Shown here: positions 21,907-34,127 of the stretch, in pieces
How the letters are laid out: each line of letters opens with the position of its first letter
Numbering within the stretch: the stretch's first letter is position 1
Source: Rehmannia glutinosa
Lineage: Eukaryota > Streptophyta > Magnoliopsida > Lamiales > Orobanchaceae
DNA length: 64,000 nt
Direction: 5' to 3'
NCBI GenBank assembly: GCA_016081115.2
Contig: JABTTQ020003011.1
Location: 372,001 to 436,000 of the forward strand
Notes under the pieces: model-generated
What the model was told of the DNA's origin: nothing
Database searches by the model: none
The model's input: only the letters and a program-made list of their open reading frames with translations
Made by a program: the position numbers and the translations under genes

Positions 21907-23378
21907 TGTTGGAAAAATTTATATATAGATTTTGATGATACCATGTAAAACTTAGATCAGGAAGTTGGCACCCCATTTCAAATGTAATTCAAATTGTAAT
22001 AGATAAGGTTGTATGACCTGAGTTGAAGACAGTTAAATTAAAGATTACAAGACTCGACTCAAGATTGAAGTGAAGACCCAGCTGTGTGGTAGCGGAGTGA
22101 AGTGAAGTGAAGAATCAGTCAAGTGATAGAAAAGTTATCTCAATCAGCTGACTGGCAAAAAAGGCATTCCAAAATAATTGGAATCGAATGTCAAAGGGGT
22201 ATACAGTAGACAGGACTCGAGAAAGTTGAAAGAGATTCGTTGTCAAGACAAGTCAAAGTTTTGCTAGAAATAGGCAAGTGTCAGACTGCCAGCAATAAAG
22301 ATGTTTTGCTAAAAGAGTGCAAAAAGCAAGAAACCAATGAGATGTACCTGAAAACCTGCAGAGACTAAGGAATAACTGTAGAGCATTTAATACGAGGTAC
22401 AGTCTACATCAAGCTGCAGAAAAGATAAGCCAACAGCCTATGAAGTGCGATTTGAAAAATGTGTCTATCTCTTCAACGGGCATATTTTTAAATGTACACT
22501 ATAAAATGCTGAAGGAGTCATTTGAGAGAAGGTTACGAACTTAACAGACTATCAAACATTCAAGCAATTACCTACAAATATCTCTCAAGCTTACATAGAA
22601 ATCCTCAAGCCTAAATTCGAAGGAAATTGATCCAACACACTCAGTGAAGGAAGGACAACTTCATCAGTTGAAGAGGAAAAATTGTTTTCAAGAACAAAGG
22701 GGTCTACTCTCCAAGGTTGAAGGAGAAGTAGTGAGGTTCCATTGAACTAGAGCTTTGAACATGTTGGAGGGCTACGTGATCAAGTCCAAAGGTTTGAAGG
22801 AAGCTAAAGTAGCAGGACAACCATCATGTGAAGAAGATGAGTCCCAGAAGCACCAGGATATGTGATCAAAGTTGACTGGACTGTTAACTACTTTGTAACC
22901 AATTCAAGTTACTTAGTGGATTCCTCCAGGAGTTGGAGAAGAGTGGACTAGAGGAATTACCCCATCCTCGAACCACTATAAAAACTGCTTGTGTCTATTT
23001 ACTTTCTACGAAATTTATTTCTCGCATTAATTTCATATCTGCCGATAAGTTAAATTGCTTAAGTCTGCTGATAATAACATTGCTAAAACAAGTGCTAAAA
23101 AACGTACTTAAAACTCTAAGGGTGAAAAGTCTTCCGCTAGTAAAACGAGTCATATGCATTTCTAAGTGTTAGCTTAAAATAGCTAAGTTATACTATTAAC
23201 AGCTCAGTCGAGTCTGTTGAGTGGGTAACTTTATTGTGTAAACCAACCTAGCTATCCCTCAAGGACTTACCTGACTTGAGTTAACTATGAAATTGTTTAA
23301 AAGGACTAAAATCGAAAAGTTGATAAAGTTTTTTCAACCCTCCTTCTATACTTTACACATCACCCCTTGGGACCTACA
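21907..23378 (+). repeat. 3' LTR of Sirevirus 2 (1.47 kb)
   Basis: TGTTGG at the start and CTTGGGACCTACA at the end, the best-preserved full LTR of this family here. It contains the TATA box at 22498-22506. The LTR cuts into the integrase frame of the next element at 23379; its own 5' partner is lost. It is visibly more diverged from the 7481 copy than the 18533 copy is. Confidence 0.88.
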
Positions 23379-25322
23379 TCCTTTCGTTTCACATAGAACT
23401 CTAAAATCATCATCAAATTCACCACCGCGATCACTTCTAATAAATTTGATAGTATCTTCTTTTTCATTTTCTATAAGTCACAACTTAGTAAACTCATAAG
23501 CGACATTATTTTTATTAGCAAAGAAAAATAACCCAAGTATATCTAGAGAAGTCATCGACAACAACAAATGTGTAATGTTTTCCACTTAGACTTGTCATGC
23601 CAATGTCATATATGAAGAAGTTGTAGAGGCTTGGTTGTGAAAATTTTATCTTTGGGCTTGAAACTACTTTTAACTAATTTATTCTTTTTACAAGTGTCAA
23701 ATAAACCAATATTTTTAAAATTTAATTTCGGTAGTACTTTTACATGTTAATTTTTGCAAATGTTTTGTAAATTTTTGTATCCAAAATGTACAGGTTGTCT
23801 ATGCCATAAACTAGTTAAATTATTCTAGCGACAAAATAATAAATATTTTCACTAACCAAACCACTTGTGCAAATTTTGTAAAAATTATCTTTTCTACTAG
23901 CTTCACAACTAATTTTATCATTTTCTAGAACAAGAAATTTTTCTTTATTAAAAAGAATATTATAAATTAAATCACAAAGTTGGCTTACACTAATCAAAAT
24001 GAACGTAAGCCCATCTACAAATAAAACAACATTATGAGAAAAATAAGAATTATCACTGTCTCCATTGCCAAGGATTTTACCTTAGGCATTTCCAAACATA
24101 ATCACTCCTCCCTCTTATAGATTGATGTTGGTAAGAAGATGTTCTTTTTCGGTCATATGGCGCGAACATCTGTTGTCTGCTAGCCATTTGGGATCTTCTT
24201 TGACCGTTATTGCTCCAAGTACCTCGTCGGTTTCATCTTTAATGGCCATGAGACCTTGTTCTATTTCCTCATCGTCGAATGTTGCAAGAAGTTTATCCCA
24301 TATTTTAGTATCCGCATTTGAGGCTTTTTTTTTGGGAAATAACTTTTTCCTCTTTTGATCTTCCTCCGCCATTTTTGGACAATCTGCGATAAAGTATCCA
24401 GGCTTTCCGCATAAAGCATGAGTTGTCTCTTGTCTTTCTTACCTTATTTTTATTAACAAACTTGTCAAATTTTTCTCACAAGGGTGGTCGTTTCCTCATC
24501 TTCTTAGTCACTAGGATAATAGACATTATTGGAACTTGAGGCAAGACCATTTGAATTAGAATGCATACCCAGTTGAGAGGTGGATGGTTTTGAATCCTTC
24601 ATTTCTTTGATATAGACTTCATAAATGAGAACATATCCAATAAACTCATCAAACTTGAGTGTTTCAAGATTTTGAGCTTCCATGATAGCCGTGACTTTTT
24701 CGGACCAAGTACTAGGAAGAAGATTCAGAACTTTAGTCATCTTATCTTCTTCGGAAATAATTTTTTTGAGTGCCAATAAAGGATCGATAATGTTGTCAAG
24801 CCTTTCTACCATCTTTGAAATTCCTTCTTCTTCAAACCTAGTGAAATTTTTGAAATCCTTGACTAACATGATTTTTTGACCTTGTTTCATCTTCTTGGTT
24901 CCTTCATATATGGTTTTCAATTTTGTCCACACTTTATGTGTGGATCTTATTCCCCTAATAAGATTGTACTCGGTGGCGGTAATAGAACAATGCAAAATAT
25001 TTAGGGTCTTACCGTTTAGAGAGAATATTTCGTGTCATCATCATCGAACTCCTTGAATCCCTTGGGTGCTAGCGTTCCATCTTCCAATTTCTTGGTTGAT
25101 TTAGTAACTCCTTCAATAATCGGGTTCCAAACATCGAATCCGGAACCTTATAAGAAGCACTCCATTCTATCTTTCTAAAAAATATAATTGTTGGAGTCAA
25201 AAAGAGGTGGCTTGTTAGATGAAGCACCGTTGGAAGATATCTCTCGTTTGTGGTCATGAATCTTTCCTCTTTACTCGCGAAAAATAAACAAGCTTGCCAA
25301 GAAGTTTGGCTTTGATACTACT
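23379..25322 (-). pseudogene. Copia element 5: gag, protease and start of integrase
   Basis: The minus strand carries, from high to low coordinates: gag (MTTNERYLP near 25257; THKVWTKLKTIYEGTKKMKQ, FDEFIGYVLIYE at 24504-24995), a linker (FPKKKASNADTKIWD), and the protease side (DPKWLADNRCSRHMT at 24115-24372). The residue before CSRHMT is R, where the catalytic Asp triad normally begins DSGCSRHMT, so the active site looks lost. SVSQLCDLIYN follows at 23815-23997, then an integrase scrap (IRSDRGGEFDDDFRVLCE, about 23379-23460). The initiator-tRNA primer site is at 25308-25320 with one change. The rest of pol was removed where Sirevirus 2 abuts it. Confidence 0.85.
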
Positions 25323-26133
25323 TATTAGTCCAAGTGACTGCGAAAATCTAGAAGGGGTGAATAGATTTTTCCGATTTTCCCGATTTTTCTTTTCTTTTAC
25401 GAATATGTGAAAACTTTAAAGAATGTAAAAGAAAGTAAGAAGAATGAACACAATGATTTATAGTGGTTCCACTCACCTAGAGCTTAACACACTATCATCC
25501 AGTATATCCAGATAGATTTTGAAAAGAAAATTTTATTAGTCAATACCAAACGATTACAAGTCAACTAGAAGAGCACCAAATTCTTCTTGCACCAACAACT
25601 TTAAAGAGCACCAAACTCTTCAATGCCTAGTCTAATCAGCCCAAATGTATTCTCACTAAAAGAATATTTAACAAGTAAATCTTTTTTTGGATGGTTTTGA
25701 TCAATCAAGATTACACTTCAAATGAATGCATACAACTTTAAAAGTGCAAGTGTAATCAAGACTATATTGTAAATTTTGAATTTGAGAGATGTTGAGTGCG
25801 ATCTGATACAGTCTACAGGGCGATCGGTCGCACTATAGGGTGATTTGTGCTTGGAAGAGAAAATATTTAGGAATTTTGTCAGGTATTGGTCGTCTATGAG
25901 AGCGACCGGGCGCCTTCAAACAGGGATTTTCGGACTTGTTAAATTTTGAACAAGAACCTTCAGGCACCAGTTTCCCTACAGGGCGACCAATTGCTGTCAA
26001 TTTTTTCTGTATTTGATTTTAAATAAACTTTGTAAAATAGAATCCGAGTTTGACAGCGCCCGAATTTATCATTTTGGTTGAAATATAAATATTAAGGCGA
26101 AATCATCAAAATCAACTTAATTTTATTCTACCA
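25323..26133 (-). repeat. 5' LTR of copia element 5 (about 0.8 kb)
   Basis: On the plus strand it starts TATTAGTCCAAGTG (TG changed to TA) two bases from the primer site. It has the same landmarks as the LTRs at 30001, 36363 and 42675: GGTGAATAGATTTT, a run of small stem-loops, and degraded GCGACCGG motifs near 25815, 25905 and 25980. It ends at about TTTTATTCTACCA. Confidence 0.75.
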
Positions 26134-26480
26134 GGAACTTGCTTGCAACACTCAGACAACGTTAAACGGCCCCTTCAATGCTCAACTAAGCACGTATAGG
26201 AGAATAATTCCAAAGCAAAGGAAAGAATTTAAGAGGGAATAATTGAGAATGCATACAAACAAACGAGGAAATACCTTTTATATCTGGATTGATGGGCCGC
26301 ATGGGCTGAAAATAATAAAGTGGGTCGTGCAAACCGCTACAGACCTCGTAGGCCGACTAGTAATATTTGTGTCCTAATAATAATTAATAATATGGAACGA
26401 CTAATTAAATAATTTTAAATTCAATAAATACTTGAAATAATAAATTGGGAAAAAGTCGAATCCACTCCAACAAGTATAAT
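26134..26480. repeat. Dispersed repeat, copy 1
   Basis: Shares ordered blocks with 58340-58600: ATAATTGAGAAT, GATGGGCCGCATGGGC, GTAGGCCGA/CATAGGCCAA, TAATAATTAATAATAT, AAAAAGTCGAATCC. Its class is unknown; it may be an LTR or SINE-like fragment. Confidence 0.6.
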
Positions 26481-27823
26481 GCAGTTAAAGATATCACTAG
26501 CTATAACAATTTATAATGATAGTTGTTGGTGTCACATAGTAGTCACTTACAATTTTGTTTGTGGTTATGGTGCAATGTATATCACTATATGCATATAGTA
26601 ATATCAAATAAATCATATGTTCATATTCGAAATTCATTTAAATCCAAATTTTAATTTTACATTTACAATCAGAATGTTATCTACTTTTATATTTTTGAGC
26701 CATTATTAAATAAAATTATATAATATACTTATATGTAATAGATATCAAATTTTATACATATTGTAGCAACTAATAATTGGGCTTCGAATGAATCATGGAA
26801 CTAGGTATGTTAATGGGTGGATCTGGGACATGTTTGGCAAAATTTGGGACTCGTTCCGCTAAGTCCAAACTCAAGACTCGTCAGGCCCCGCTAAGAACCT
26901 GCTCCGCCTCACCCCGCCTTGGACCCATAACACGCCGGGCCACTAGAAAAATCCAACTTGTGATGTTCTGTTGTGATTGCATGTTATTTTATTCCATCCA
27001 CTCTTATTTTTCTGATTGAATAGTGGTGAAAGCTTTTTTTAAAGTGAAAAATGGATGTGTAAAAACATTAATGATTATGTTGATTTGATGGACAATCTTT
27101 CAAAGATGTTGATTGTTTGTGAAAATATTTGTGGAAATAATAGTATAAAATATAATGCAAGAAATGGAATAAAAAATAAAAAAAATTACCAAAAATAGGC
27201 AATATGGATCTCATTTTATACATTTTGTTATCAAGATTAAGAGAAAAATAATAAAAATAATGATAAATTAAGAAATTACCGAAATGTTTTATATGAATAG
27301 GGGAGAAGAGAGATAAATAGTATGTTGCGTATTGGGAAATGTGAGAGAGAAAGATAAAAAATGAGTTAATTTTGGAGAGAAATGAGACTTTTTCTTATAA
27401 AAAAATTTCATTTTCCACAGTCAATCACACACACAATAATTTTTTCTCCCAAAGATGAAAACTTAGGAAATGATATGATAAGGAGTCAAAGCCTTACATG
27501 GACACGGCTAAAAAGGATCCAAAACTTGGACACAAACATAGGGACATGTCCGATAAATTCAGATATTTTCAAATATATATTATAAATTATATTACACTCT
27601 TTAATACGACATTTATAAACAATTTATGTTTGTTATAATTTGAATAAAATAACTAAAGTATGAAACAATGATGCAAAATAAAACAATCTTTCATGTATGA
27701 AAGTGGAGTGTCCAAAATTTCTTTTTGGAGGATCTGACACGTGTCCAGGGTTGTGTCCAGTGTCATGTTGTGTCGACACGGGTACGTCGCCTAAAATGAA
27801 TAGCCCGAGCATCATAGCATATA
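26481..27823. other. AT-rich intergenic with a hAT-like fragment
   Basis: A fragment beginning TAGGTATGTTAATGGGTGG at 26802 and running to about 26990 has the GGGTC/CCCGCC-rich interior typical of hAT MITEs. No right partner was found. A region rich in GGACAC/GTGTCC words lies at about 27490-27780. No gene seen. Confidence 0.45.
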
Positions 27824-27831
27824 GGAATTAT

Positions 27832-28856
27832 CAGAGGCGAATTTATGTGTATCTAGCACTGGGCTCAAGCCCAGTGCAAAATCTCAAAATTTATATTGTA
27901 GTATTATAATTTCTATAATATTCAAAATTAGCCTACCTCAAAATTTAATGCAAAACTCAAGTCCACCCCAAAATCTAAATTCAATTTAAAAATCAAGAAT
28001 GAAAAATGTAAAACTTTTGTGGTATCCTAAAATTGAAGCTATATTTAATATATTTTGTGATTTTTAGACTATTTTTTGTGATCTTTATTTATCATTTGTA
28101 TACGTATCAATTCAATACTTTTAAACTGCACTTACTATTTGTATTGGTAGTTTATTATAATATGTATCTAAGAATCAAATATATTAAGGAAATCACATGT
28201 TTTATTAGTTTAACTAAAATAATTTAACAGTTTTGCTTATTGTGTCAATCGTGTCGTACCATATTTCTCGTGTTTTTAGCATGTCGAGTTTGAGTTTAAA
28301 TTTTAGGCCCAATAAGGTTATTGTACTGTGTTCGGGCTTGAGCTTATCGTGTCGAGTTGTTATTTATTGGGCCGGCACAAACGATTTGTCACCCCTAAAT
28401 GCCATCATCAAATATGAAATCAAAACGTTATCTATTTTCTTAGCTTTTTTATATTTAGCTATTGGCTTCTTGTTATTTTGTGGCAAGAAAATAAACAATA
28501 TTAAGAATATAATATGTCAATTTGATTGCTAATATAAAAATACCATTGTATTTTTCTCCTATAAATTGAGAAATAGTGTAGTCTTGTAATAATTTGTTAT
28601 ATATACATAATCTTTATACTATATATACAGTGGCCCAACTCGGTTACCCAAGCCCAAATTTTTTCCCCTTAAAAAATATATATATAATTTTTATTTATTT
28701 TTTTCCCATAAAAAAAGGGGATGAAATAAAAATCTGGGGTGCGCCGGGGGCCGGGGAGGCACCCGCTTGGCTCCGCCCCTGTATATATAGATAATTTTCC
28801 TAGTGAAATTTTTACTTCTTAGCCCGCCCTACTACTAATTCTTGGATCCGCCACTG
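27832..28856. mobile_element. Non-autonomous hAT element with perfect 8-bp target duplication
   Basis: The left end is CAGAGGCGAATTTATG; the right end is the inverse of CAGTGGCGGATCCAAG. It is flanked by GGAATTAT at 27824-27831 and again at 28857-28864. The 1,025-bp interior is non-coding and holds a nested element (28628-28781) and a terminal piece of another hAT MITE ending TTTGTCACCCCTAA near 28398. Confidence 0.85.
28628..28781. mobile_element. Small nested hAT-like MITE (154 bp)
   Basis: CAGTGGCCCAACTCGG at the left and the inverse of CAGGGGCGGAGCCAAG at the right, between TATATATA copies at 28620-28627 and 28782-28789. The low-complexity duplication is weaker evidence than the paired termini. 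Confidence 0.7.
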
Positions 28857-29068
28857 GGAATTATTTAAATTCAGAACATTGGTAGCATTGTGTATATTTG
28901 TGCACCATTGGTTATTGGAACAATTCAAATAAATATGAAAGTGATATGATGAATTGTAAAACTAAACTCAAAATGGCTCACTTCTTTCCTATGATCTTTC
29001 TTATTATTATAAATATACTTCAAAGTAGAGGATAGCAATTTTGGGTTAAATAACTGTAGTTTTGACAG

Positions 29069-29675
29069 GTGATGCAAAATGGAAGAGTCGCACAAGCTGG
29101 TACGTGTGAGGAACTTTTAAAACAAAATATTGGATTTGAAGTTCTAGTTGGTGCACACAGCCAGGCTCTAGAATCAGTGTTAAGAGTAGAAACCTCAAGT
29201 AGAACCTCAGAGTATGCAGCTGTCGAGAATGAAACACAGACAGAGACCATTGTAAATCAAGAATTCCTTCATACTAAGCAAGACTCAGAACACAATCTGT
29301 GTGTTGAGATAACGGAGTAAGAAGGACGATTGGTGCAGGACGAAGAAAGAGAGAAAGGAAGCATTGGGAAATAAGTTTACATGTCTTACTTGACTATTGT
29401 GAAAGGTGGTGCCTTAGTTCCAATTATTCTTCTTGCACAATCATCATTCCAAGTGCTACAGATTGCCAGCAACTTCTGGATGGCATGGGCTTGTCCAACA
29501 GGAGATGATGAGCCAGTGGCTGGGATGCATTTCATACTACTTGTCTATACACTTCTTACTGTTGGAAGTGCATTCTGCGTGCTACTCCGAGCCTCTTTAG
29601 TGACCATAGCAGGTTTGCTCACATCAGAAAAACTCTTCAGCAATATGCTGAATAGTATCCTTTGTGCTCCAATGG
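29069..29675 (+). pseudogene. ABCC (MRP-type) transporter gene fragment
   Basis: An exon starts after a clean acceptor (TTTTGACAG at 29060-29068) with VMQNGRVAQAGTCEELLKQN, then GFEVLVGAHSQALESVL. This is the end of the first nucleotide-binding domain of plant vacuolar or multidrug ABCC transporters. The linker and the start of the second membrane domain follow (GRLVQDEEREKGSIGK, YLTIVKGGALVPIILLAQSS, NFWMAWACPTGDDEP, SEKLFSNMLNSI). In-frame TAA stops sit at 29318-29320 and 29372-29374. Homology breaks off after CAPM at about 29675, where repeat sequence begins. ABCC proteins are about 1,500 residues with two ATP-binding domains, so only about 13 percent is present. The retained 3' splice site shows it is a genomic fragment, not a retrocopy. 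It could be a decayed gene end or a piece carried by a transposon. Confidence 0.88.
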
Positions 29676-29995
29676 AAGGACGGAAATACTTTTCAGAAGG
29701 ACTGTTAATACCGGTGGTCCCTGAAAACTACTAAAACACCACTGCTAATATTACGGAAATGCCACCGGGTCTATTTTAGATCCATCTAACGGTTTTTGGC
29801 TCGTTAGACCATCTGACATGAGTTTTTGTCCTTTGTGAATAACCAACTTCATTTACCTCATATTTTCCTTTTCATATAAGTATTGATTTTCATTAGTTTT
29901 CACCTATGACACTGTACTTTCAATAATCTTCCTTTAAGTATCATGCAGGCCAGTTTAGATGAAAGTATTAGCAGTTCTTCTAAAATGTATTAGTA
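29676..29995. repeat. Left part of the repeat that hosts the LTR insertion
   Basis: Contains GATCCATCTAACGG near 29791 and ends in AAAGTATTAGCAG/AAATGTATTAG units. The same words recur right of the LTR element (37821-38960; GATCCGTCTAACGG near 38895). It was therefore one repeat region before the insertion. Confidence 0.55.
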
Positions 29996-30000
29996 TATAG

Positions 30001-31492
30001 TGTAAGTCCAAGCGGCTATGATAATCTAGAGGGAGGGTGAATAGATTATCTCAATTTTCTCGACTTAGCCCTATTTTTTGAATCAAACAAGCCAAGGCAA
30101 TAATAAAGGTGCGGGAAGTAAACAACACGCGTCGATTTATAGAGGTCCAACCCATCTAGGGCCTAATCCTCTACCACCCCAGTATCTCCGGGATGGATTT
30201 CAAAAAGAAAAAAAGATTTTATTAATTACCAATATTAATACAACACCTTACAACATCACCTTGAAGAGCACCACACTCTTCTACAACACCACCTTTGAGA
30301 TTACCACAATCTCTATTGAAGATTACCACAATCTCCAATGGCACCTTGTGAAGATTACCACAATCTTCAACTTTTAAGAATACCAAATTCTTCAACACCT
30401 CAATAAGAAGATCACAACAATCTTCTTGCACCTATCACCTAGATCATCCAGGTGTGTTCTTACCACAAGAACACTCACAAGGATATCTTGTGTTGAATAA
30501 TAACCCAAAATCAAGATTACAACTCGATAATGAATATTACAATTATGAGTGTAAGTGTAATCAAGAAATAAGCCTAGACCTCAAGATGTGAAAGTGAAAG
30601 ATCTTAGACTATTACAACAAGAATAATAACAATGAAGAGCTAATGACTTTGCTTGAATGTATCTTGTTGTCTTGTATCTCAATTGTAGTTTTGGTTGCTC
30701 CAAAACTTCCTCTATTTATAGGAGATGATTGATCATGTATAGGCTCCTCTTGGGGATTGAAAGTCTACAGAAAAATACAATTAAAATCAAGAATATAGTT
30801 GTTAAAAATTTATCCCATAATTTAAGGAAAGTTGGTCTACTGCACAACGGTCAGAATTTGCTATCAAAACCTTAGGGCGACCGGTCGCGTAGAGATAAGT
30901 TGAAAAGATTTACACGAAAATTACACAGGGGGACCGGTCGGTGGGGGGTCCGATCGGTCGACCCCTGTCTGAACCGGTCGACCTATCCAAAAAATAAGAA
31001 GTCGAGTGTTATGTTTCAAACAATAACACCCAGGAACCGGTCGTATCCTGGGCGACCGGTCGACGGGACCTGTCGACGCCCAGGGCGACCGGTCGACCTG
31101 GTTAATTTCTTCTTCCGTCTCATTTTTGTTCCAAAAATCAACTTCAGGTACGGGTTGCCCTATAGGGTGACCGGTCGACCTTGAGACAGAAGTGTTGTCC
31201 AATTTTTATCGAAAATAAACGTTAAGAAATACTCCAAAAAAATAGTAAAAATATTTTAAAGCAATCGGGAGTATTCGGACAACATTTTAAATAAGGTTTA
31301 GATGTAAAATCCATTAACTTAAAAACATCAAGAGTGTTGTCCAATATTTATTGAAAATACCTTTGAAGAAATACTCCAAGAGATTAGTATAATCATAAAG
31401 AATCATTTAGGAGTATTTGGACAACAATTAAAAACATTGTTTTGGTGTAAAAACAAAATCATCAAAATCAAGATGAAAACATATATCAAACA
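30001..31492 (-). repeat. 3' LTR of the pol-less element
   Basis: TGTAAGTCCAAG at 30001; the element-sense start TGTTTGATATATG corresponds to 31492. TATA box (reversed) at 30711-30720. Small stem-loop array at about 30262-30430. Eight CGACCGGTCG-like palindromes between 30876 and 31180, two more than the other LTR. Confidence 0.93.
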
Positions 31493-31511
31493 ATATCCCC
31501 CTTTTTTATTA
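31493..31511 (-). other. Polypurine tract of the pol-less element
   Basis: The minus strand reads AATAAAAAAGGGGGATAT directly before the LTR start. Three further tracts of the form AGGGGGAG lie upstream in the element at 31948-31957, 31805-31812 and 31664-31671. Multiple polypurine tracts are a known Sirevirus trait. Confidence 0.85.
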
Positions 31512-32781
31512 TTACAAACCAAAATAATTTTTAAAAATATTAGGAGGACAATTTTAAAACCGATTTTCTAGTAAAAACATATAACCGTTTAGAAGCGACC
31601 AAAATTGCCAAAATAACAAGCAATCAAATGAGGGAGTAAATATTATCCAAGTATTAGCACAAGCTCCCCCTATCAACAAGCACATTAATAATAGACAAAA
31701 ATAACCAAGCTCATCAATAATAGACAAGTAAAAATGATCGAAAGCTAAAAGCTAAAAGCTCAACTCCTACAAATGATGAAGCATAATAACCAAGAGCTTA
31801 TAAGCTCCCCCTGTCATTCAAATATCATTAGACAAGTACATAAGTCCATAACTCATCCACAACTTATGGCTTTAAGAAGCCATAGCTTATAGCTTCTATC
31901 ACAAGCTTATATTAGCTTTTATGAGCTAATGAGCTTATAACATGTTTCTCCCCCTTTGGAATCATCAAAAAGAATGTTAGCACGATAGAAACATCAAATT
32001 CTCATATCAAAGTGTGCAATATATCGAGCTAATGACCATTTTAAGCTTAGATATCCAAAAGCAGGGAAAAAAAGTTAATATCATATGTAAAAACAAGTAA
32101 AAGCTCATTTGATAAGTAAAACATGATCTCAACATATATATGGAACTATTGAAAACAAGAGAATCATGTAGGTGATGAATTTTTCAAAGAAGCATTTTGC
32201 CAAACACTTGGCGGGCATTAAAGTTTGAAGAAGATGTATATAGCCCTTGTAAAAAATATTAAGCCAAATTTTTCATCACCAAAAGCAATTTTACAACATA
32301 TATCCAACAAATAAGAAGCTCATCAATATAAATTCTCAAGGGTTCAACCCAATTGAGATAATTCTTGCCGAAAAGATCAAGGCATTACGAATGCCATCAA
32401 GTAAAAATTTAAAATCCATCAAGTAGTTCATATCATACATCAAGCAATGAATGTAAGACATTACAAATGTCCCAAATTATCCATCTAAACAAAATGATCA
32501 AGGCATCACAAATGCTTTTAAGCAAAAATTAAAAGAAGCACTTTTACCATCAAGTACTTCATACCAATTATCAAACAATGCAAAACTATAGTATTTTTAC
32601 CATCAAATACTCCATCAATACCATAACCAAGATCAACCAAAAGCCAGTTTCATACTTGCTATTTTATCTCCTTCAATAAACAACAAGCAAATGTCATTAG
32701 AACAAGAGAGTTATACAAATCAAGTTCATTACAAGAAAATTAAATGACATAAAAGGAAAAGCAAGAGAAGCGATAGGATCG
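31512..32781 (-). other. 3' non-coding tail of the pol-less element
   Basis: A-rich on the plus strand with short direct repeats such as AGCTTATA and AAATGATCAAGGCATTAC-like units. It holds the extra polypurine-like tracts. No coding supported. Confidence 0.6.
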
Positions 32782-34127
32782 TCATTCTTCATCGGAAGAA
32801 AAACATATGTTGGGGATGAGATCTTTGATGAACTTCTTCAATTTGCCAATTGACTTTTGCATCTTGGAGGTCTTTTGATCCAAAGCCTCATATCGAGCTT
32901 CATGATATGTTCTTAGTTCATCATATTCGGCTTGAGTGTAACTCCTAGACGGTTGAGCGTCGGTATTACCCTCCGGATTGCTTGCCCCGTCACCTGCCGC
33001 CAATCTTTCGGCCTCGGCGTCATCAAAAATGTCATTTGGGTTTTGAGATGTAGACCCTTGGCTTCTTCCTTTTTTCCATTTTGGTTGGGCGAATGGGCAT
33101 GTTCTTACGCATGTGGACAATTTGTGAAATGTTGTCAATGCCGAATTCATTTTGAACCATCTCCGAATTACATTCCGAAGAAGGTAGCACCGATTGTATA
33201 AGAAGCTTGCAAATCCAATTACCCATGACAAACTTCTTATTTCCTTGTGTGATAGACTCAATTAAGCATTGAATAAATATTGCGCCAAAATTTAGCAGTT
33301 CCCTTCTAGCAATTTTATAAGTTAAAAAGAAATCCATATTGCTAGGCATTTTACCCACTTTACCATAGATACAATAGGCGACAATAACCGAGATAATCAT
33401 GTGCTCAATAGTCATGGCCAATAACGAATATCGTGGCCAAACGCCCAAAAAGGTCTTAACCTCTTCCATAGTAACACCCAACATATCAACACTCCAATTC
33501 GAACAAAAGCAAAATAATCTCAACCATCTTCTCGCACATGTAAAAGCCGACGAATGTCATTAGGAGTCCACTTAAAATGACGACCCCTTACCAACAAGTT
33601 CACCGCAGGAGGCTTTCTATGAACGTCATATTCGACCCACATATTGGCATAAAAATGTAGTATCACAACATCATCATATAATACATAAGGATGCTCCCAC
33701 AAGTACATCCACCCTTGTTCTTCAAAAAATCCTCTAATAGTCGAATACTCATTCGAAAAATAATTAAACCGATAAATTTTAGTACAAGCAATAGACTTTT
33801 ACCCAATTCCAAATTTTCATAATACCACTCCGCAAATTTGTTGATAAAATCTAAAGTATTAGCAGAGCGAGGAGCTAGAGGTATAAAAGATTTCTTACAT
33901 ATTGTCCAACGATAATTATCGAGCGAAATCGTTCCGCGAAGTTCGGAAACTTGAGGTCGAGAGAGTAGGGGGTTTTGAGTGTTTTCTTGCTCTTGAGCTA
34001 TATTTCTTTGGGTAGCTCGAATATCCCATTGTTCGGCTTCCTCTGGCCGATTTCTCGAAGAACCCTCTCCGCTTTTTCTTCGCTTGGAAGTAGAATTTTG
34101 ACCGGTGGAATTTCTTGGTGGAGCCAT
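32782..34127 (-). pseudogene. Env-like region of the pol-less element
   Basis: Read on the minus strand from ATG 34125-34127: a Ser/Arg/Glu-rich N-terminus (RRKSGEGSSRNRPEEAEQWD), then NTLDFINKFAEWYYENLELG. After frame changes come VVILHFYANMWVEYDVHRKP and LVRGRHFKWTPNDIRRLL (33520-33708), VTMEEVKTFLGVWPRYSLLA and LTYKIARRELLNFGAIFIQC (33032-33523), and an acidic tail (NPNDIFDDAEAERLAAGD) ending at 32782. This is the conserved domain seen in many plant retrotransposon env-like or 'putative plant transposon protein' regions; biochemical function is unknown. About three frameshifts separate well-preserved blocks, so it is either recently broken or affected by sequence errors. It differs from the env-like region at 2638-6920. 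Confidence 0.8.

Noticed and set aside
26802..26990. Complete hAT MITE
   Set aside because: No right terminus or 8-bp duplication could be found, so it is only listed as a fragment.
30900..31184. 94-codon open frame rich in RPVD in the LTR (and its twin at 37260)
   Set aside because: It is the CGACCGGTCG palindrome cluster read as protein; not coding.
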